From: Candidatus Paceibacterota bacterium
GTDB taxonomy: Bacteria > Verrucomicrobiota > Verrucomicrobiia > Limisphaerales > UBA8199
Length of the DNA: 64,000 nucleotides
Assembly (NCBI GenBank): GCA_035452965.1
Contig: DAOTCE010000003.1
Location: 124,001 to 188,000, forward strand
Reading direction: 5' to 3'
The notes beneath the pieces are model-generated. The model was not told the origin of the DNA. It did no database searches and was given only the letters and a program-made list of their open reading frames with translations. Positions within the stretch are counted from its first letter, which is position 1; every line of letters begins with the position of its first letter. Below are positions 34,024-43,122 of this stretch, in pieces. The position numbers and the translations under genes are program-made.

Positions 34024-37000
34024 TCAAGGCACGATCACGCGGTAGAAACACTGCGGCCAGAGCGCGTTCGTATGAGTCATGCTCGCAGTGGTGCCTGTCG
34101 CGGTCACGTCGCCCACCACCAGCCACTCGGGCTGGTTGAGGTTGGTCTTATACTGCAACCGGTACGGGTAACCGACCTCGGTGCTCCAGGAGAGGGTCGG
34201 GTTGGGCGTGCCCACGCCCTCGATTGTGCCGGAGATGACTGGCTGCGGCGGCGGCGGCATTCCGGGCGTGAATTTCAGGATGATGTTGCCGCTGCCATCG
34301 GCGGCGGTCGAGAACGTGCCGGCCGAGTTGGTGCCGTTGATAATCGTCGAGAAGACGGTCGGCCCCGGGTTGCTGGCCGTGCCGCCGACGGTGAGAATCG
34401 TCCACTCATGCGGGGCTTGCCAGAAGGGCTCGCTGGCATTGGGGACGGTCGCTGAGCCGATGAAGTTGATCGCGAGCTGGGCGGTGCCACCGAGCACCAC
34501 CGTGCCGCCGGTGACCGCCAGCACGTCGAAGTCAGTCCCCGGGTTGCTGGTGGAGTTGGCGGCGAGGTCCCAGACATATGTACCCGTGCTGCTCAGGGTG
34601 ACTCCGCCAGCTGCGGTGAGGGTGTCGGCGCCATTGTTGCCAGGAGCGACGCTCCCGCCCGTGGCGGTGACGCGTCCGGCCACGGTTCCGGTGCCGCCCA
34701 GCGTGCCGCTTGACCGCACATAGACTGCGCCTGAACCGGTGGCGCTGCCGGCTGTGTTATTGGCGAGCAGCGTGCCCTGTTGCACGGTAGTCGCGCCGGT
34801 GTAGGCGTTGTCGGCGGTGAGCACCAGGGTGCCGCCGCCGGCTTTCGTCAGGGGAGCGCCTTCGCCGCCCGAGGTGCTGATCTGGCCGGTAAGAATGCCG
34901 CGGCCGGGGCCGCGCACGGTCCACATCTTCCCGATGCCCCCAGCCGCGATAGGTCCCGTGAAGGTCAGGTCATTGGTGCCATCAATCACTACGTTGCGCG
35001 CGCCGTTCAGGAAGATCGGATTCTCGATAACGCGCGGGGCGCCGTAGGCAAAGACCGTCATATTAGTCTCCGGTGCGGACTGATTGCCGATCGTGAACAG
35101 GCTGGTGCCAATGGGTCCGGAGGTGATCACGCCGACCGAGGAGACACTGTCGGCGCCGAAGCCGATCGCTCCGCCGAACAGGTAGGCCGTGCCCGTGAAG
35201 GTATTCTGCGCGGTGAAGATGGTCGCGCCGCCGCTGGTCGCGATAACATTGCCGCGGACCAGCTCGCCCGGGCCGGAAATCACGCCGCTGACGATCTGCG
35301 GCGGAGTGTTCGTGGTGCTGTAGAACTGGATTTGATTGGTCACGCCGCCAGCCGGCCGGTCATGGGCCGGGTCGCCGACGACGATGGGCCAGTCAATATT
35401 TCCGGGGCCCTGGAGGCGGACGCCGGAGATCGTGGTATCCCAGCCCTTGTTGGCGATGGTCAGCTTGTGGCCGCCGGGAACGGTGAAGGGGCCGGAGAAA
35501 GCTAGAATTGCGCCCGAGTACCGGTTGGTGCAGGCCAGGACGGTATCGGCGGTCATGAGGACCGGGTTGGCCAACGGGGAGGCGGCGTGCGATTCGGTGC
35601 AGAGCACGTTCCCGCCGCCCAGCACGAAGGTGCCGGTGCCGTCCCCCAGGGTGGCCGTGCCATTGAGCACCAGCCAGCCGGCGAGGTTGGTGGTGCCGCC
35701 GGTGTAGCTGCTGGCGGGGCCTCGCAGGGCCAGGGCGCCGTCGCCCAGCTTGGTCAGGCCGCCGTTGCCACCGATGGGGCCGCTGACCACCAACGTAGCG
35801 GCGTCAACGGTCACCTTCCGGTCTCCGCCCAAGGTCACCGGCCCGCTGCCGAGGTAGAGGCCCGCGCTGCCGACGAACTCGAGGTCCGAGTTCCAGTTCT
35901 GCGGGGAATTGTGGAGAACCACGTCGGCGCCGCTGGTGTTGTCGAGAGTCGTCGCCGTGGCGTAGGTGACTTCATTGGTGCCGAAGGCTGGCCCAGTCAG
36001 GTTGAGCGTGGGGGTGTTCACGGCCGTCGGGCCGGCGTAAGTCCCAATACCGCCCAGGGTAAGGGCGCCGGGGCCGTTGAGGGTGACGCCGCCGTCGCCG
36101 CTGAGGTCGCCGCCAAACAGGACGGAGCTGCCCGCGGGGGAGCTGAGGGTGGCGCTGTCCTGGAAGGTGATGTCACCCAGATAGTTGACAGTGGCGGAGG
36201 CGAGGGTGGTGCCGATGGTCTTGGTGCCCGTGCTGCCGGCCCGGACGACGATGTCGCGATACATGGAGATGCCGTTGACGTTGATATTGAACATCGCGTT
36301 GCTGGTGCCGGAGGTGTCGCCAAGGTAAGTTGCGCTCGAGCCGCTGCCGAGTGTTCCGCTGCCGTTGGCGGCATCCTGGTTGATGCTCAGGGTGCCGGCC
36401 AGCACCTTGGTCGAGCCCGCATAATCGTTCGACGGGTTGTCCAGAACCAGTTCGCCATTGCCGGTCTTGGCCAGGCCCTGGTCGCCGGTGAGTTGGGCAT
36501 AGCCGGCTTCGGTCTGTGTTTTCGTGCCGGAGGCCACGTTAATGACAATGTCCTCAGCGGGCGTATAGGTCAGGTGAATGGAGCCATTTGAATCGGCATA
36601 AAGGCCAAAGATGCCGGCCACAACCCCGCTGAAGGCGGTGGTATCAATCGCGAAGTTGCCGGGGTTGAAGCCGGCATTAAGGCTGCTTTGCACGATGATC
36701 CAGTCGCGGGCGACGGCGGGATTCCATCCGGTGGGCGTTACGCCGCGGGAGTCCACCTTGATGGTGACAGGATTGAGGGTGCTGGCGGTATCCGACGCGT
36801 ACTGGACCGTAATCAAGTCCCAGGCGGTTCCGGCGGAGCCGGTGGCGGAGGCGATTTCCCAGTGGTAAACGGCCCCCTGGTCCCAGGTGGGGTAGCTGAT
36901 GGTCAGATTGCCAATGCTGGCCGCCGCCGCGCCCGGCGAGATTGTGCCCCCGCGGGTCACGGTGACGCCGGCGTCCACGATGCCGTTGCCGCCGAGGATG

Positions 37001-38193
37001 CCGACGTTGGTGACGGTGACCGTTCCCGAGCCGAGGGCGGAGCCGGTGGTGTTGTTGGCGAGGAGCGTCCCCTGCGAGATAACCGTGCCGCCCTGATACG
37101 TGTTGGCCCCGGTGAAGATGGTGGTGCCGTCCGCGCCGGACCGCTCCACCATGCCGGTCGCGTCATAGCTGGAGATCTCGCCGCTGAAGGTCTGCGCGCC
37201 GGCCGCCGCTGTGTTTTGGAGCTGCAGCAGAGCAAGAGCCCCATCCTTCGAGGTCGGCAAATTCAACATGATTGGGCGAGTGAAGTCGAATCCACCGCCG
37301 CTCAATCTCACGACAAACATATTGCCTGTTACTCCCTGGTTATCAATTGCAAGCGTCCCGGCGCTGCCGCTGAAAGGTCCGCTGAATAAGATGTAGCGAG
37401 ATGCCGTGAGGGTGGAGTCAGCCGTGATGGTGCTATCGGCGGTTACGACCACCGAGTTGGCCAACGGGGCGACTGTACTGCGATCCGCCCCGCACAGCAG
37501 GTTGCCGCCATTCATGTAAAGGGTGCCTGAGCCCAAGTTCGCAGCAGCCGCCTTCAGGTTGAGCTTGCCCTCAGAAATGGTGGTGGGACCGGTGTAGGTG
37601 CTGGCACGGGTGCCTTGCAGGGTCAGGGTGCCCGGGCCAGTCTTGGTGAATCCGTGAGAACCATTCATCTCCTTAATCTCTGTGTAGAACAGGACCTCCA
37701 TCGCCCCCGCGACGCCAATGGCTCCGTCGCCGGCCAGATAGGGAATTGGAGCCTTGACATCGCTCTGGGCGATCTGAATCCGCTTAACGGTTGAGGCATT
37801 CGTCAGCAAGATTCCATCCAATCCGTAAACGCAGAGACGCGCGACCCCGCCATCCGTCTGCCGCAGGACGACATTCCCCAGTGTGCGATCCGGGTGGAGC
37901 GTAAGCCTGCCGACGCCAATGTCTCTGGTGTCGGTGAGGGTGACATAAGCGTTCGCGGAATTTACTGCCCCGAGAATCGCATTGTCCGTGTTGGTCGGAA
38001 CCGTATTGGGATCCCAATTGTTTGCCGTGCTCCAAGTGGCGTTGGCCGCGTTGGTCCAGGCCACATCCGCCGCCCAGAGCCCCGCGGCGGGGCCGAAGGC
38101 GAGCAGGAGCGTGAGCAAGGCGAGTATTGGGCTGCGGCGCGACAAGGCCGCCGTGATGGCATAGTTTGGATTGTGCATGGGAGCAGGTTTCAT
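34024..38193 (-). CDS. Giant secreted protein with autotransporter-associated beta-strand repeats
   Basis: Started at MKPAPMHNPN (38193) it has ~1389 aa; an in-frame ATG at 38274 would give an unusually long signal region. The signal peptide reads SPILALLTLLLAFGPAAG. The body is a beta-helix with many PATR-type repeats (TKTGPGTLTLQGT, TYTGPTTISEGKLNL, GTYAGPTAVN, NAYTGATTVQQGTLLANN). There is no C-terminal autotransporter barrel. Instead it ends in the verrucomicrobial terminal domain (YRLQYKTNLNQPEWLVV ... CFYRVIVP), so export is Sec-dependent followed by another route. It is probably a surface adhesin or stalk-like protein. Confidence 0.85.
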   Translation of the reverse strand: MKPAPMHNPNYAITAALSRRSPILALLTLLLAFGPAAGLWAADVAWTNAANATWSTANNWDPNTVPTNTDNAILGAVNSANAYVTLTDTRDIGVGRLTLHPDRTLGNVVLRQTDGGVARLCVYGLDGILLTNASTVKRIQIAQSDVKAPIPYLAGDGAIGVAGAMEVLFYTEIKEMNGSHGFTKTGPGTLTLQGTRASTYTGPTTISEGKLNLKAAAANLGSGTLYMNGGNLLCGADRSTVAPLANSVVVTADSTITADSTLTASRYILFSGPFSGSAGTLAIDNQGVTGNMFVVRLSGGGFDFTRPIMLNLPTSKDGALALLQLQNTAAAGAQTFSGEISSYDATGMVERSGADGTTIFTGANTYQGGTVISQGTLLANNTTGSALGSGTVTVTNVGILGGNGIVDAGVTVTRGGTISPGAAAASIGNLTISYPTWDQGAVYHWEIASATGSAGTAWDLITVQYASDTASTLNPVTIKVDSRGVTPTGWNPAVARDWIIVQSSLNAGFNPGNFAIDTTAFSGVVAGIFGLYADSNGSIHLTYTPAEDIVINVASGTKTQTEAGYAQLTGDQGLAKTGNGELVLDNPSNDYAGSTKVLAGTLSINQDAANGSGTLGSGSSATYLGDTSGTSNAMFNINVNGISMYRDIVVRAGSTGTKTIGTTLASATVNYLGDITFQDSATLSSPAGSSVLFGGDLSGDGGVTLNGPGALTLGGIGTYAGPTAVNTPTLNLTGPAFGTNEVTYATATTLDNTSGADVVLHNSPQNWNSDLEFVGSAGLYLGSGPVTLGGDRKVTVDAATLVVSGPIGGNGGLTKLGDGALALRGPASSYTGGTTNLAGWLVLNGTATLGDGTGTFVLGGGNVLCTESHAASPLANPVLMTADTVLACTNRYSGAILAFSGPFTVPGGHKLTIANKGWDTTISGVRLQGPGNIDWPIVVGDPAHDRPAGGVTNQIQFYSTTNTPPQIVSGVISGPGELVRGNVIATSGGATIFTAQNTFTGTAYLFGGAIGFGADSVSSVGVITSGPIGTSLFTIGNQSAPETNMTVFAYGAPRVIENPIFLNGARNVVIDGTNDLTFTGPIAAGGIGKMWTVRGPGRGILTGQISTSGGEGAPLTKAGGGTLVLTADNAYTGATTVQQGTLLANNTAGSATGSGAVYVRSSGTLGGTGTVAGRVTATGGSVAPGNNGADTLTAAGGVTLSSTGTYVWDLAANSTSNPGTDFDVLAVTGGTVVLGGTAQLAINFIGSATVPNASEPFWQAPHEWTILTVGGTASNPGPTVFSTIINGTNSAGTFSTAADGSGNIILKFTPGMPPPPQPVISGTIEGVGTPNPTLSWSTEVGYPYRLQYKTNLNQPEWLVVGDVTATGTTASMTHTNALWPQCFYRVIVP

Positions 38194-38272
38194 TTTAGCA
38201 CTGTTAGGTTTTATGGTTGAGAACCGCCCGGGGCAGCCAATGGCTGGTGCCGGGATGATTCTATTGGTTGGC

Positions 38273-38316
38273 ATTTTGTTTGTTTCAGGGAGGGGGCGCA
38301 TCCCCCAATTGAGTAG
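38273..38316 (-). promoter_or_regulatory. CTACTCAATTGGGGGATG-type promoter, copy 3
   Basis: A perfect consensus copy on the minus strand (38299-38316), 20 nt, then CAAAAT (38273-38278). The likely start of the beta-strand-repeat gene is ~80 nt further, so this copy would give a leadered message unless translation begins elsewhere. Confidence 0.65.
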
Positions 38317-38322
38317 GTAGGT

Positions 38323-39240
38323 TCAGTAGCGACTGACGCTGTATTCAGGGATTTCGGTGCCGTAGGCGAAGTTCTCCGGGAAGGCCGCCTGGCGGACCCA
38401 GGCGGCGTGCCCATCGCAATAAATGACATTGGCCCCCTCCGCGCCGTGATTGTCCACCCAGTCGGGGTAATCATTGTTGGAGGTCCGGCCGGAGGGACAG
38501 GGGATCGCGTCATCCCCGTCGCGGATGAGCCAGATTCGTGAGGGAGACCCGGTCGAGCCCTTGAGTTTGAACTCCATGACTTTGCCGCAGACGTTGTAGG
38601 ACAAGTCATTCTGGTAAACATAAGCGGCCACGGTGCTCTGGGTCTTGCGGATGCTGGCATTCAAGAAGCCGGAGACTTCGTAACTATGACCGCGGCCGGC
38701 GCGATTGGGGGCGTCGTAGCCGCCGAACGCGCCATCCGAGGCCATCCGCTGAAGCTCGGGAATGAAGGTGTTGCCGTCGTGGAGCCGCTGTTCGTAGGAA
38801 AAGCCGGTCTGGTCGGGGGCGGGGCGCCAGCCGTTGCGGGCGAGGGACTGGGGGTTATTGGTGACGCTGTGGCGGGTGGCGGGGCAGATGAAGCTGCGGA
38901 GGCTGGGGATGTAGCGGGGGTAGAGCCAGTTAAGGTCATCATCGTGCCAGTTGGCAGTGCCGATGAGCGCGCCTTTGTCATCCTCGTCGGCGTAGATCTG
39001 GCTGCCCAGGCCCATCTGCTTTTCGTTGTTCAGGCAACTGACGCGCAGGGACTTGGTCTTGGCTTGGGCGAGGGCCGGGAGGAGCAGCGCGGCCAGGATG
39101 GTGATGATGGCGATGACCACCAACAGTTCGAGGAGCGTGAACCCGGCGGAAGTTCTCCCGGAACGACATACGGCAGATGAACCCGGAGTTCCGGCAGGAG
39201 AGGCCACGGCAGCATTCAATGCGGTGACACGAAGGTTCAT
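38323..39240 (-). CDS. Pseudopilin-type protein with N-terminal methylation motif (1)
   Basis: The ATG at 39240 gives 305 aa. The prepilin peptidase site is GFTLLELLVVIAIITILAAL (Gly -1, Phe +1, Glu +5), preceded by an unusually long ~32-residue leader. The globular part has LNNEKQMGLGSQIYADEDD and ends with NHGAEGANVIYCDGHAAWV, the C-terminal signature of Planctomycetes/Verrucomicrobia pseudopilins. A longer frame to 39636 covers promoter and repeat DNA and is unlikely. It is paralogous to the protein at 43119. It starts 34 nt after an 18-bp element with no ribosome site. Confidence 0.88.
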   Translation of the reverse strand: MNLRVTALNAAVASPAGTPGSSAVCRSGRTSAGFTLLELLVVIAIITILAALLLPALAQAKTKSLRVSCLNNEKQMGLGSQIYADEDDKGALIGTANWHDDDLNWLYPRYIPSLRSFICPATRHSVTNNPQSLARNGWRPAPDQTGFSYEQRLHDGNTFIPELQRMASDGAFGGYDAPNRAGRGHSYEVSGFLNASIRKTQSTVAAYVYQNDLSYNVCGKVMEFKLKGSTGSPSRIWLIRDGDDAIPCPSGRTSNNDYPDWVDNHGAEGANVIYCDGHAAWVRQAAFPENFAYGTEIPEYSVSRY

Positions 39241-39248
39241 TTGCCCGG

Positions 39249-39292
39249 ATTTTAGTCCGCGGTGAAAGGGCGCACATCCCCCATTCGGGTAG
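39249..39292 (-). promoter_or_regulatory. CTACTCAATTGGGGGATG-type promoter, copy 4
   Basis: CTACCCGAATGGGGGATG (39275-39292, minus strand), 20 nt, TAAAAT (39249-39254), 8 nt, then the ATG of pseudopilin 1. About 100 nt further upstream also align with the sequence upstream of copy 5. Confidence 0.78.
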
Positions 39293-39424
39293 GCCCCGGA
39301 TGCGCGCACGGGTTGGCGCCAGGTGCCGTTGCATCGGGAGGGAGAATTCCGGACGGCCCTGATTCCGGCATTCCCTCCTTTGCCATTTTCTGGGCGTATC
39401 TTGGCGGCGGGGGGGCGGCACCAG

Positions 39425-39486
39425 GACGGCCAAGGGACGGCCACCAGACGGCCACTAGATGGCCACCCCATGGCCACTAGACGGCC
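39425..39486 (-). repeat. 11-bp-period array of GACGGCCA/GATGGCCA units
   Basis: Six units begin at 39425, 39436, 39447, 39458, 39469 and 39480, exactly 11 bp apart, so they lie on nearly the same face of the helix. They are 130-190 bp upstream of promoter copy 4. A second array with the same period and core lies at 47143-47183 near copy 6. The rest of 39293-39600 shows only homology to the region upstream of copy 5. Confidence 0.7.
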
Positions 39487-39599
39487 GGGACCACTTTTGG
39501 GCTCCGGCCATCGGCGGCTCCAGGGCGAGCTATCCCGCCCGCTCCTGAGGGGCAGGATACCTACCGCCCTGGAACTCCTGACAAGAGGGAGGATGGCTA

Positions 39600-39655
39600 G
39601 CTGAGGAGGACGACGCAGGCATCCGGCAGTTTCCAACCGTGTCCCGCGGCGGCAT
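39600..39655 (-). pseudogene. Remnant of a YfcC-family transporter gene start
   Basis: Right after the GH106 stop (in a TAATG overlap), the minus strand encodes GWKLPDACVVLLS then a stop. This matches the N-terminus RWKLPDAYVIILS of the intact transporter at 46893, including 16 identical bases (CATCCGGCAGTTTCCA on the plus strand). The ATG of the overlap is in a different frame from the homologous codons. Only the first ~15 residues are recognisable, so it is a frameshifted, truncated relic. Confidence 0.6.
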
Positions 39656-42600
39656 TATTCCTCCGGCGCGGAGTGGGTGGAATGTGTGGCGCGGAGGAGC
39701 CGCACCGGGCCGAGCAGGCCCGATTCCAGCAAGGGCGAGGTGTTGGTGAAGGGCTTGTAGTTGGGGTTGAGCCACGAATATTGGTTGGTTGCGCCGGGCT
39801 GTTGGTCGCCAATGATCCGGTTCGGCCAGAGGTTGACCACCTTGACCTCGAGCCGATTGGCGCCCGGTTTGAGCGCGGCGGTGACATCGGCGTGGTAAGG
39901 CGGCTTCCAGAGAACGCCCCCAACCGGCGCGCCGTTGATGTTCACTTCGGCCACCTCCCTCACCTTGCCCAGGTCCAGGATGATCTGCGCGCCCGGCTTG
40001 AACCATGTGGGAGCGGCCTCGATTCCCCCGGTGTAGGTGGCTGTTCCCGAGAAGTGCTTCACTCCAGGCTCCTTGCAGTGAGTCCATGAAACAAGCTGAT
40101 CGAGCGTGATCCGCGGCGGCGCGCCCTGGTTGGGCGGGAAGCTGACCTGCCACGGCCCCTGGACGGCCGCCAGTTCAGAGAAAGTTGGGCGCGGCACGGT
40201 TCGGGATGGAGCGGCCGCCGGTCGCCGGAACACGACGAAAACGGAGCCGTAGGGATCAAGGTGGAGCGGCACGGTGGTCCGACGCCGGGTGATTTCATAC
40301 GCAGCAGGCTCGATCAATCCGCTGTCCGGGTGCCAAAGCTCGGCCTCCTTGCCGGCCACGCGGAACCTGCCGCGGAACTCCTCGGCCCGGTTTCGCTGAT
40401 TGGCGACGAAATAAATGTCCGTGTCGCCGTCGCGACGATGGATCCACGCCAGGGCCGAGTCGGGCTCCGGGAGGCTGTAGTCGAGGTCGGGCGTGACGCC
40501 TTCGCCGGCCAGGAACTGGTGCAGGGGCGTGCCCCAGGAGATTCTGCCCTTGCCGACGGCGTGTTCCTTGACGCGGTCCCCGTCCACCGATGCCCACATT
40601 TCGCTGGCGATGGAGTGGAATTCCGCAGCCCCGCCCTGGTCGGCAAGGCTGGGCGAGCCGGCAGGCCTGGCCGCAATCACGGTGGCCCCGGCGGAGACCA
40701 GGTCGCGAAGCTTGCGCAGGAGCGGCAGTGTGATTTGAGCCACGTAATCCGGCACCACGAGCGCCTGGTAACTCATGCCGCTTGGCAACACCAGCCGCCC
40801 GTCCTTTACGGACATGCGGTTCAGAATGACATCTGCGTTGATCCAGTCATACGAATACCCCGGGGGCGGCGGGGGATTGAGGGGCCGGCGTTTCCTGCCC
40901 GGCACCGCGACCGGGGCGCCTTCCCCGTAGAAGTAGGCCAGATCGGCGACGAATTGTCCTTGCTGCAACAGATGCGAGGCCCGGGCCAGGTAGGTGTTAA
41001 ACGCTATCGCCTGTTCCGCCCAGGTCGTGTTGCGGGTATAGTGCTGGCCAAAGCCGCCGAGGGTGATGCCCGGCTTGTGCCGGTCATCCACGAACGGCTG
41101 ATGAACGGAGGTGTGGAAGACGAAGCGGTTGACGCCCAGGGTGAGCGCGTTGTCGCCAACCGGCTTGAGGTGGAAGGGCGAGGCCCAAACGGGATCTCCC
41201 TTGTCGGTCGTGAAGGACTCGGCGGCGACGATCGTCTTTCCATAAATGTGCGCGCCGGATGCCGCTTCCCGGAGGTCCGCGTTGCCCACGGGGCCGTCGT
41301 ACTGCGCCGGGGTCCAGAACTCGCCCATCGGTATGTCCACGAAGCTCTTGGACAACAGCCCGTCGCCCGTGGTCGTGGAGCCGCCCATGGCTTCGGCGTA
41401 AAGGCTGATCCCCCGCTGGTTCAGATGCTTCGCCATGACCCCGTAATGGTTCTCGGCGACCAGGTCCGCGATGGTGCGGCGGAAATCCCAGAGGAACCGG
41501 TCGCTGACCTCCGCGCTTTCGATGATGCGCCCGGTCAGCGTGGGCAGGAATGGAGTCGGATCATATCCCCGGCGCTGCTGGAACTGGGCGGGCATGTCGT
41601 CCGTCCAGTTCTCGACCCCGGCTTCCCAGCTATCGAGGAGCAGGTAACGGAAGCTCCTGCCGAACTGCGGGCCCGCCGCGCTCGCAATCATGTCGGTGTA
41701 GGTCCGCACATAACTGCCGACGTGCTGCGCGCTCAGCTTGTCCACCTCGAGGCCCGTTGCCTCCAGGGTGGCGGGGTGGTTCTTTTGGCCAGTCAGCGAC
41801 CAGCCCATGCGGAGGATCGACCATTTCCCGGGAGGCGCGTCCCACTCCAGGAGGCCGTTGGGCTTCATTCTGGAAGTCAGATCAATGACCTCGGCTCGGT
41901 TCACCGCATCTGTCTTCGCCACGGGCGGCGTGGACACGGAGTGGAAGTTGATGGTGTGGAAGAAGGCGGCCTTGCCGTGCCATCGGTTGATCTTTGGGCC
42001 GGACAGCTCGATTTCGGCCAGTGCGATGGAGCGCGCCTTGGGCCTGAGCAGCACGCGATAAAATCGGGCCGCGGTCTCGGGAAACGAATCGGTCTGGACA
42101 TGGCACAGCCACGAGACGGTTTGGGCCGGGCCGGGCAGGCTGAGCAGCGTGGACCAGGTGACACCGTCCGCGCTGCACTGGAGCGTGCCGTTCGGAAGGT
42201 CCCAGCCTCCGGCGGAAATGGCGACCGTGAGGGCTTGCGCGCGGTATGGCTGCGCGAACTCAAACTGGACCCAGGCTTCCCTCTCTTGCTGACCCAGCGG
42301 GATTACCACCACGGTCGAGTAATCCCCATCCACGAGCCGGGCAAGGTCGAGCGTTGCCGCGCTGGTGGTAACCCGGGGAAGGACGTCGGCCATTCGGACT
42401 TCACTTTCCGGCAGGCGGCAGGCAAGGACCTTGATGTCCGAGTAGAACGATGGCGGCGGCGGCGACGGCTTTGCCCCCGGTGTGGGGGGCCGGCCCATCT
42501 GCTGGAATCGGCCGCTATTGGTCGGAGGCAGCTTTAACGGAACGGACACTTTCGCAGGCCCCTGAACGATGGTCTCGCTCCAAACGACCTTTTTCATGCC

Positions 42601-43122
42601 CTCCGCAGGTTTTACCCAGGGCCCGCCACTTTCGCTCCATCCGCCCGAGGCGGCCATCGCCATCTCCAGTCCAAGGCGGTCCGCCTCGCTGGTCGTATGA
42701 CGAAAGGCGTCCTTCCACTCCGGGGTCATCCAAACGAGGCGATTGCTCACGGTCTGGGGCGTGCTCAAGCCTCCGTCGAACATCTGGAAGCCGCCGATGC
42801 CGGTGCGCTTCATCCACTCCAAGTCGGCGGTGATGCCTTCCTTCGTGACGTTGCCGTTCATCCAGTGCCACCAAACGCGCGGCTTGGCCGAATCGGGCGG
42901 GCATCGGAAACTGTGCTCCAGGTCGTCAGTGGATTGCGCCGAGGCCGGGCAGGGGAAGAGCCAAAGCGATGACCCCAGGACAGTCATCGCGAGCGAGCGG
43001 ACAATGAGTCTGTGTAAGGCCTTAGTCGTGGGTGGGGCCGCTTCGCCGAGGCGGCCAACCGGCGGCGCTTTCGGCGACAGCGCCCTGCCAAACTGAAGCC
43101 TTGCTGGCGGACGGCGAATCAA
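39655..43122 (-). CDS. GH106-type alpha-L-rhamnosidase-like protein
   Basis: This 1155-aa protein starts at TTG 43122, which overlaps the stop of pseudopilin 2 by 4 nt; a later start at 42987 (MTVLGSSLWLF) would put the signal peptide first. The N-terminal phrases PRVWWHWMNGNVTKEGITADLEWMK (in part) and GIGGFQMFDGGLSTPQ are diagnostic of the GH106-like group. A carbohydrate-binding beta-sandwich region lies at ~190-390 and the C-terminal sugar-binding domain contains FSGTATYTGGIEAAPTW and INGAPVGGVLWKPPYH. Predicted function: extracellular or periplasmic removal of rhamnose from polysaccharides. It shares an operon with pseudopilin 2. Confidence 0.82.
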   Translation of the reverse strand: MIRRPPARLQFGRALSPKAPPVGRLGEAAPPTTKALHRLIVRSLAMTVLGSSLWLFPCPASAQSTDDLEHSFRCPPDSAKPRVWWHWMNGNVTKEGITADLEWMKRTGIGGFQMFDGGLSTPQTVSNRLVWMTPEWKDAFRHTTSEADRLGLEMAMAASGGWSESGGPWVKPAEGMKKVVWSETIVQGPAKVSVPLKLPPTNSGRFQQMGRPPTPGAKPSPPPPSFYSDIKVLACRLPESEVRMADVLPRVTTSAATLDLARLVDGDYSTVVVIPLGQQEREAWVQFEFAQPYRAQALTVAISAGGWDLPNGTLQCSADGVTWSTLLSLPGPAQTVSWLCHVQTDSFPETAARFYRVLLRPKARSIALAEIELSGPKINRWHGKAAFFHTINFHSVSTPPVAKTDAVNRAEVIDLTSRMKPNGLLEWDAPPGKWSILRMGWSLTGQKNHPATLEATGLEVDKLSAQHVGSYVRTYTDMIASAAGPQFGRSFRYLLLDSWEAGVENWTDDMPAQFQQRRGYDPTPFLPTLTGRIIESAEVSDRFLWDFRRTIADLVAENHYGVMAKHLNQRGISLYAEAMGGSTTTGDGLLSKSFVDIPMGEFWTPAQYDGPVGNADLREAASGAHIYGKTIVAAESFTTDKGDPVWASPFHLKPVGDNALTLGVNRFVFHTSVHQPFVDDRHKPGITLGGFGQHYTRNTTWAEQAIAFNTYLARASHLLQQGQFVADLAYFYGEGAPVAVPGRKRRPLNPPPPPGYSYDWINADVILNRMSVKDGRLVLPSGMSYQALVVPDYVAQITLPLLRKLRDLVSAGATVIAARPAGSPSLADQGGAAEFHSIASEMWASVDGDRVKEHAVGKGRISWGTPLHQFLAGEGVTPDLDYSLPEPDSALAWIHRRDGDTDIYFVANQRNRAEEFRGRFRVAGKEAELWHPDSGLIEPAAYEITRRRTTVPLHLDPYGSVFVVFRRPAAAPSRTVPRPTFSELAAVQGPWQVSFPPNQGAPPRITLDQLVSWTHCKEPGVKHFSGTATYTGGIEAAPTWFKPGAQIILDLGKVREVAEVNINGAPVGGVLWKPPYHADVTAALKPGANRLEVKVVNLWPNRIIGDQQPGATNQYSWLNPNYKPFTNTSPLLESGLLGPVRLLRATHSTHSAPEE

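Noticed and set aside
38299..38301. The ATG at the end of the 18-bp element as a general start codon (it opens in-frame extensions at 38301, 53772 and 54840)
   Set aside because: In the other copies it opens unrelated or very short frames, while the ATG at +34 to +36 opens real genes. The in-frame cases are therefore chance.
38323..39636. The full-length frame of pseudopilin 1 from 39636
   Set aside because: The extra ~130 codons cross the 11-bp array, the 18-bp element and its -10. The ATG at 39240 is favoured by the promoter geometry and the prepilin leader.
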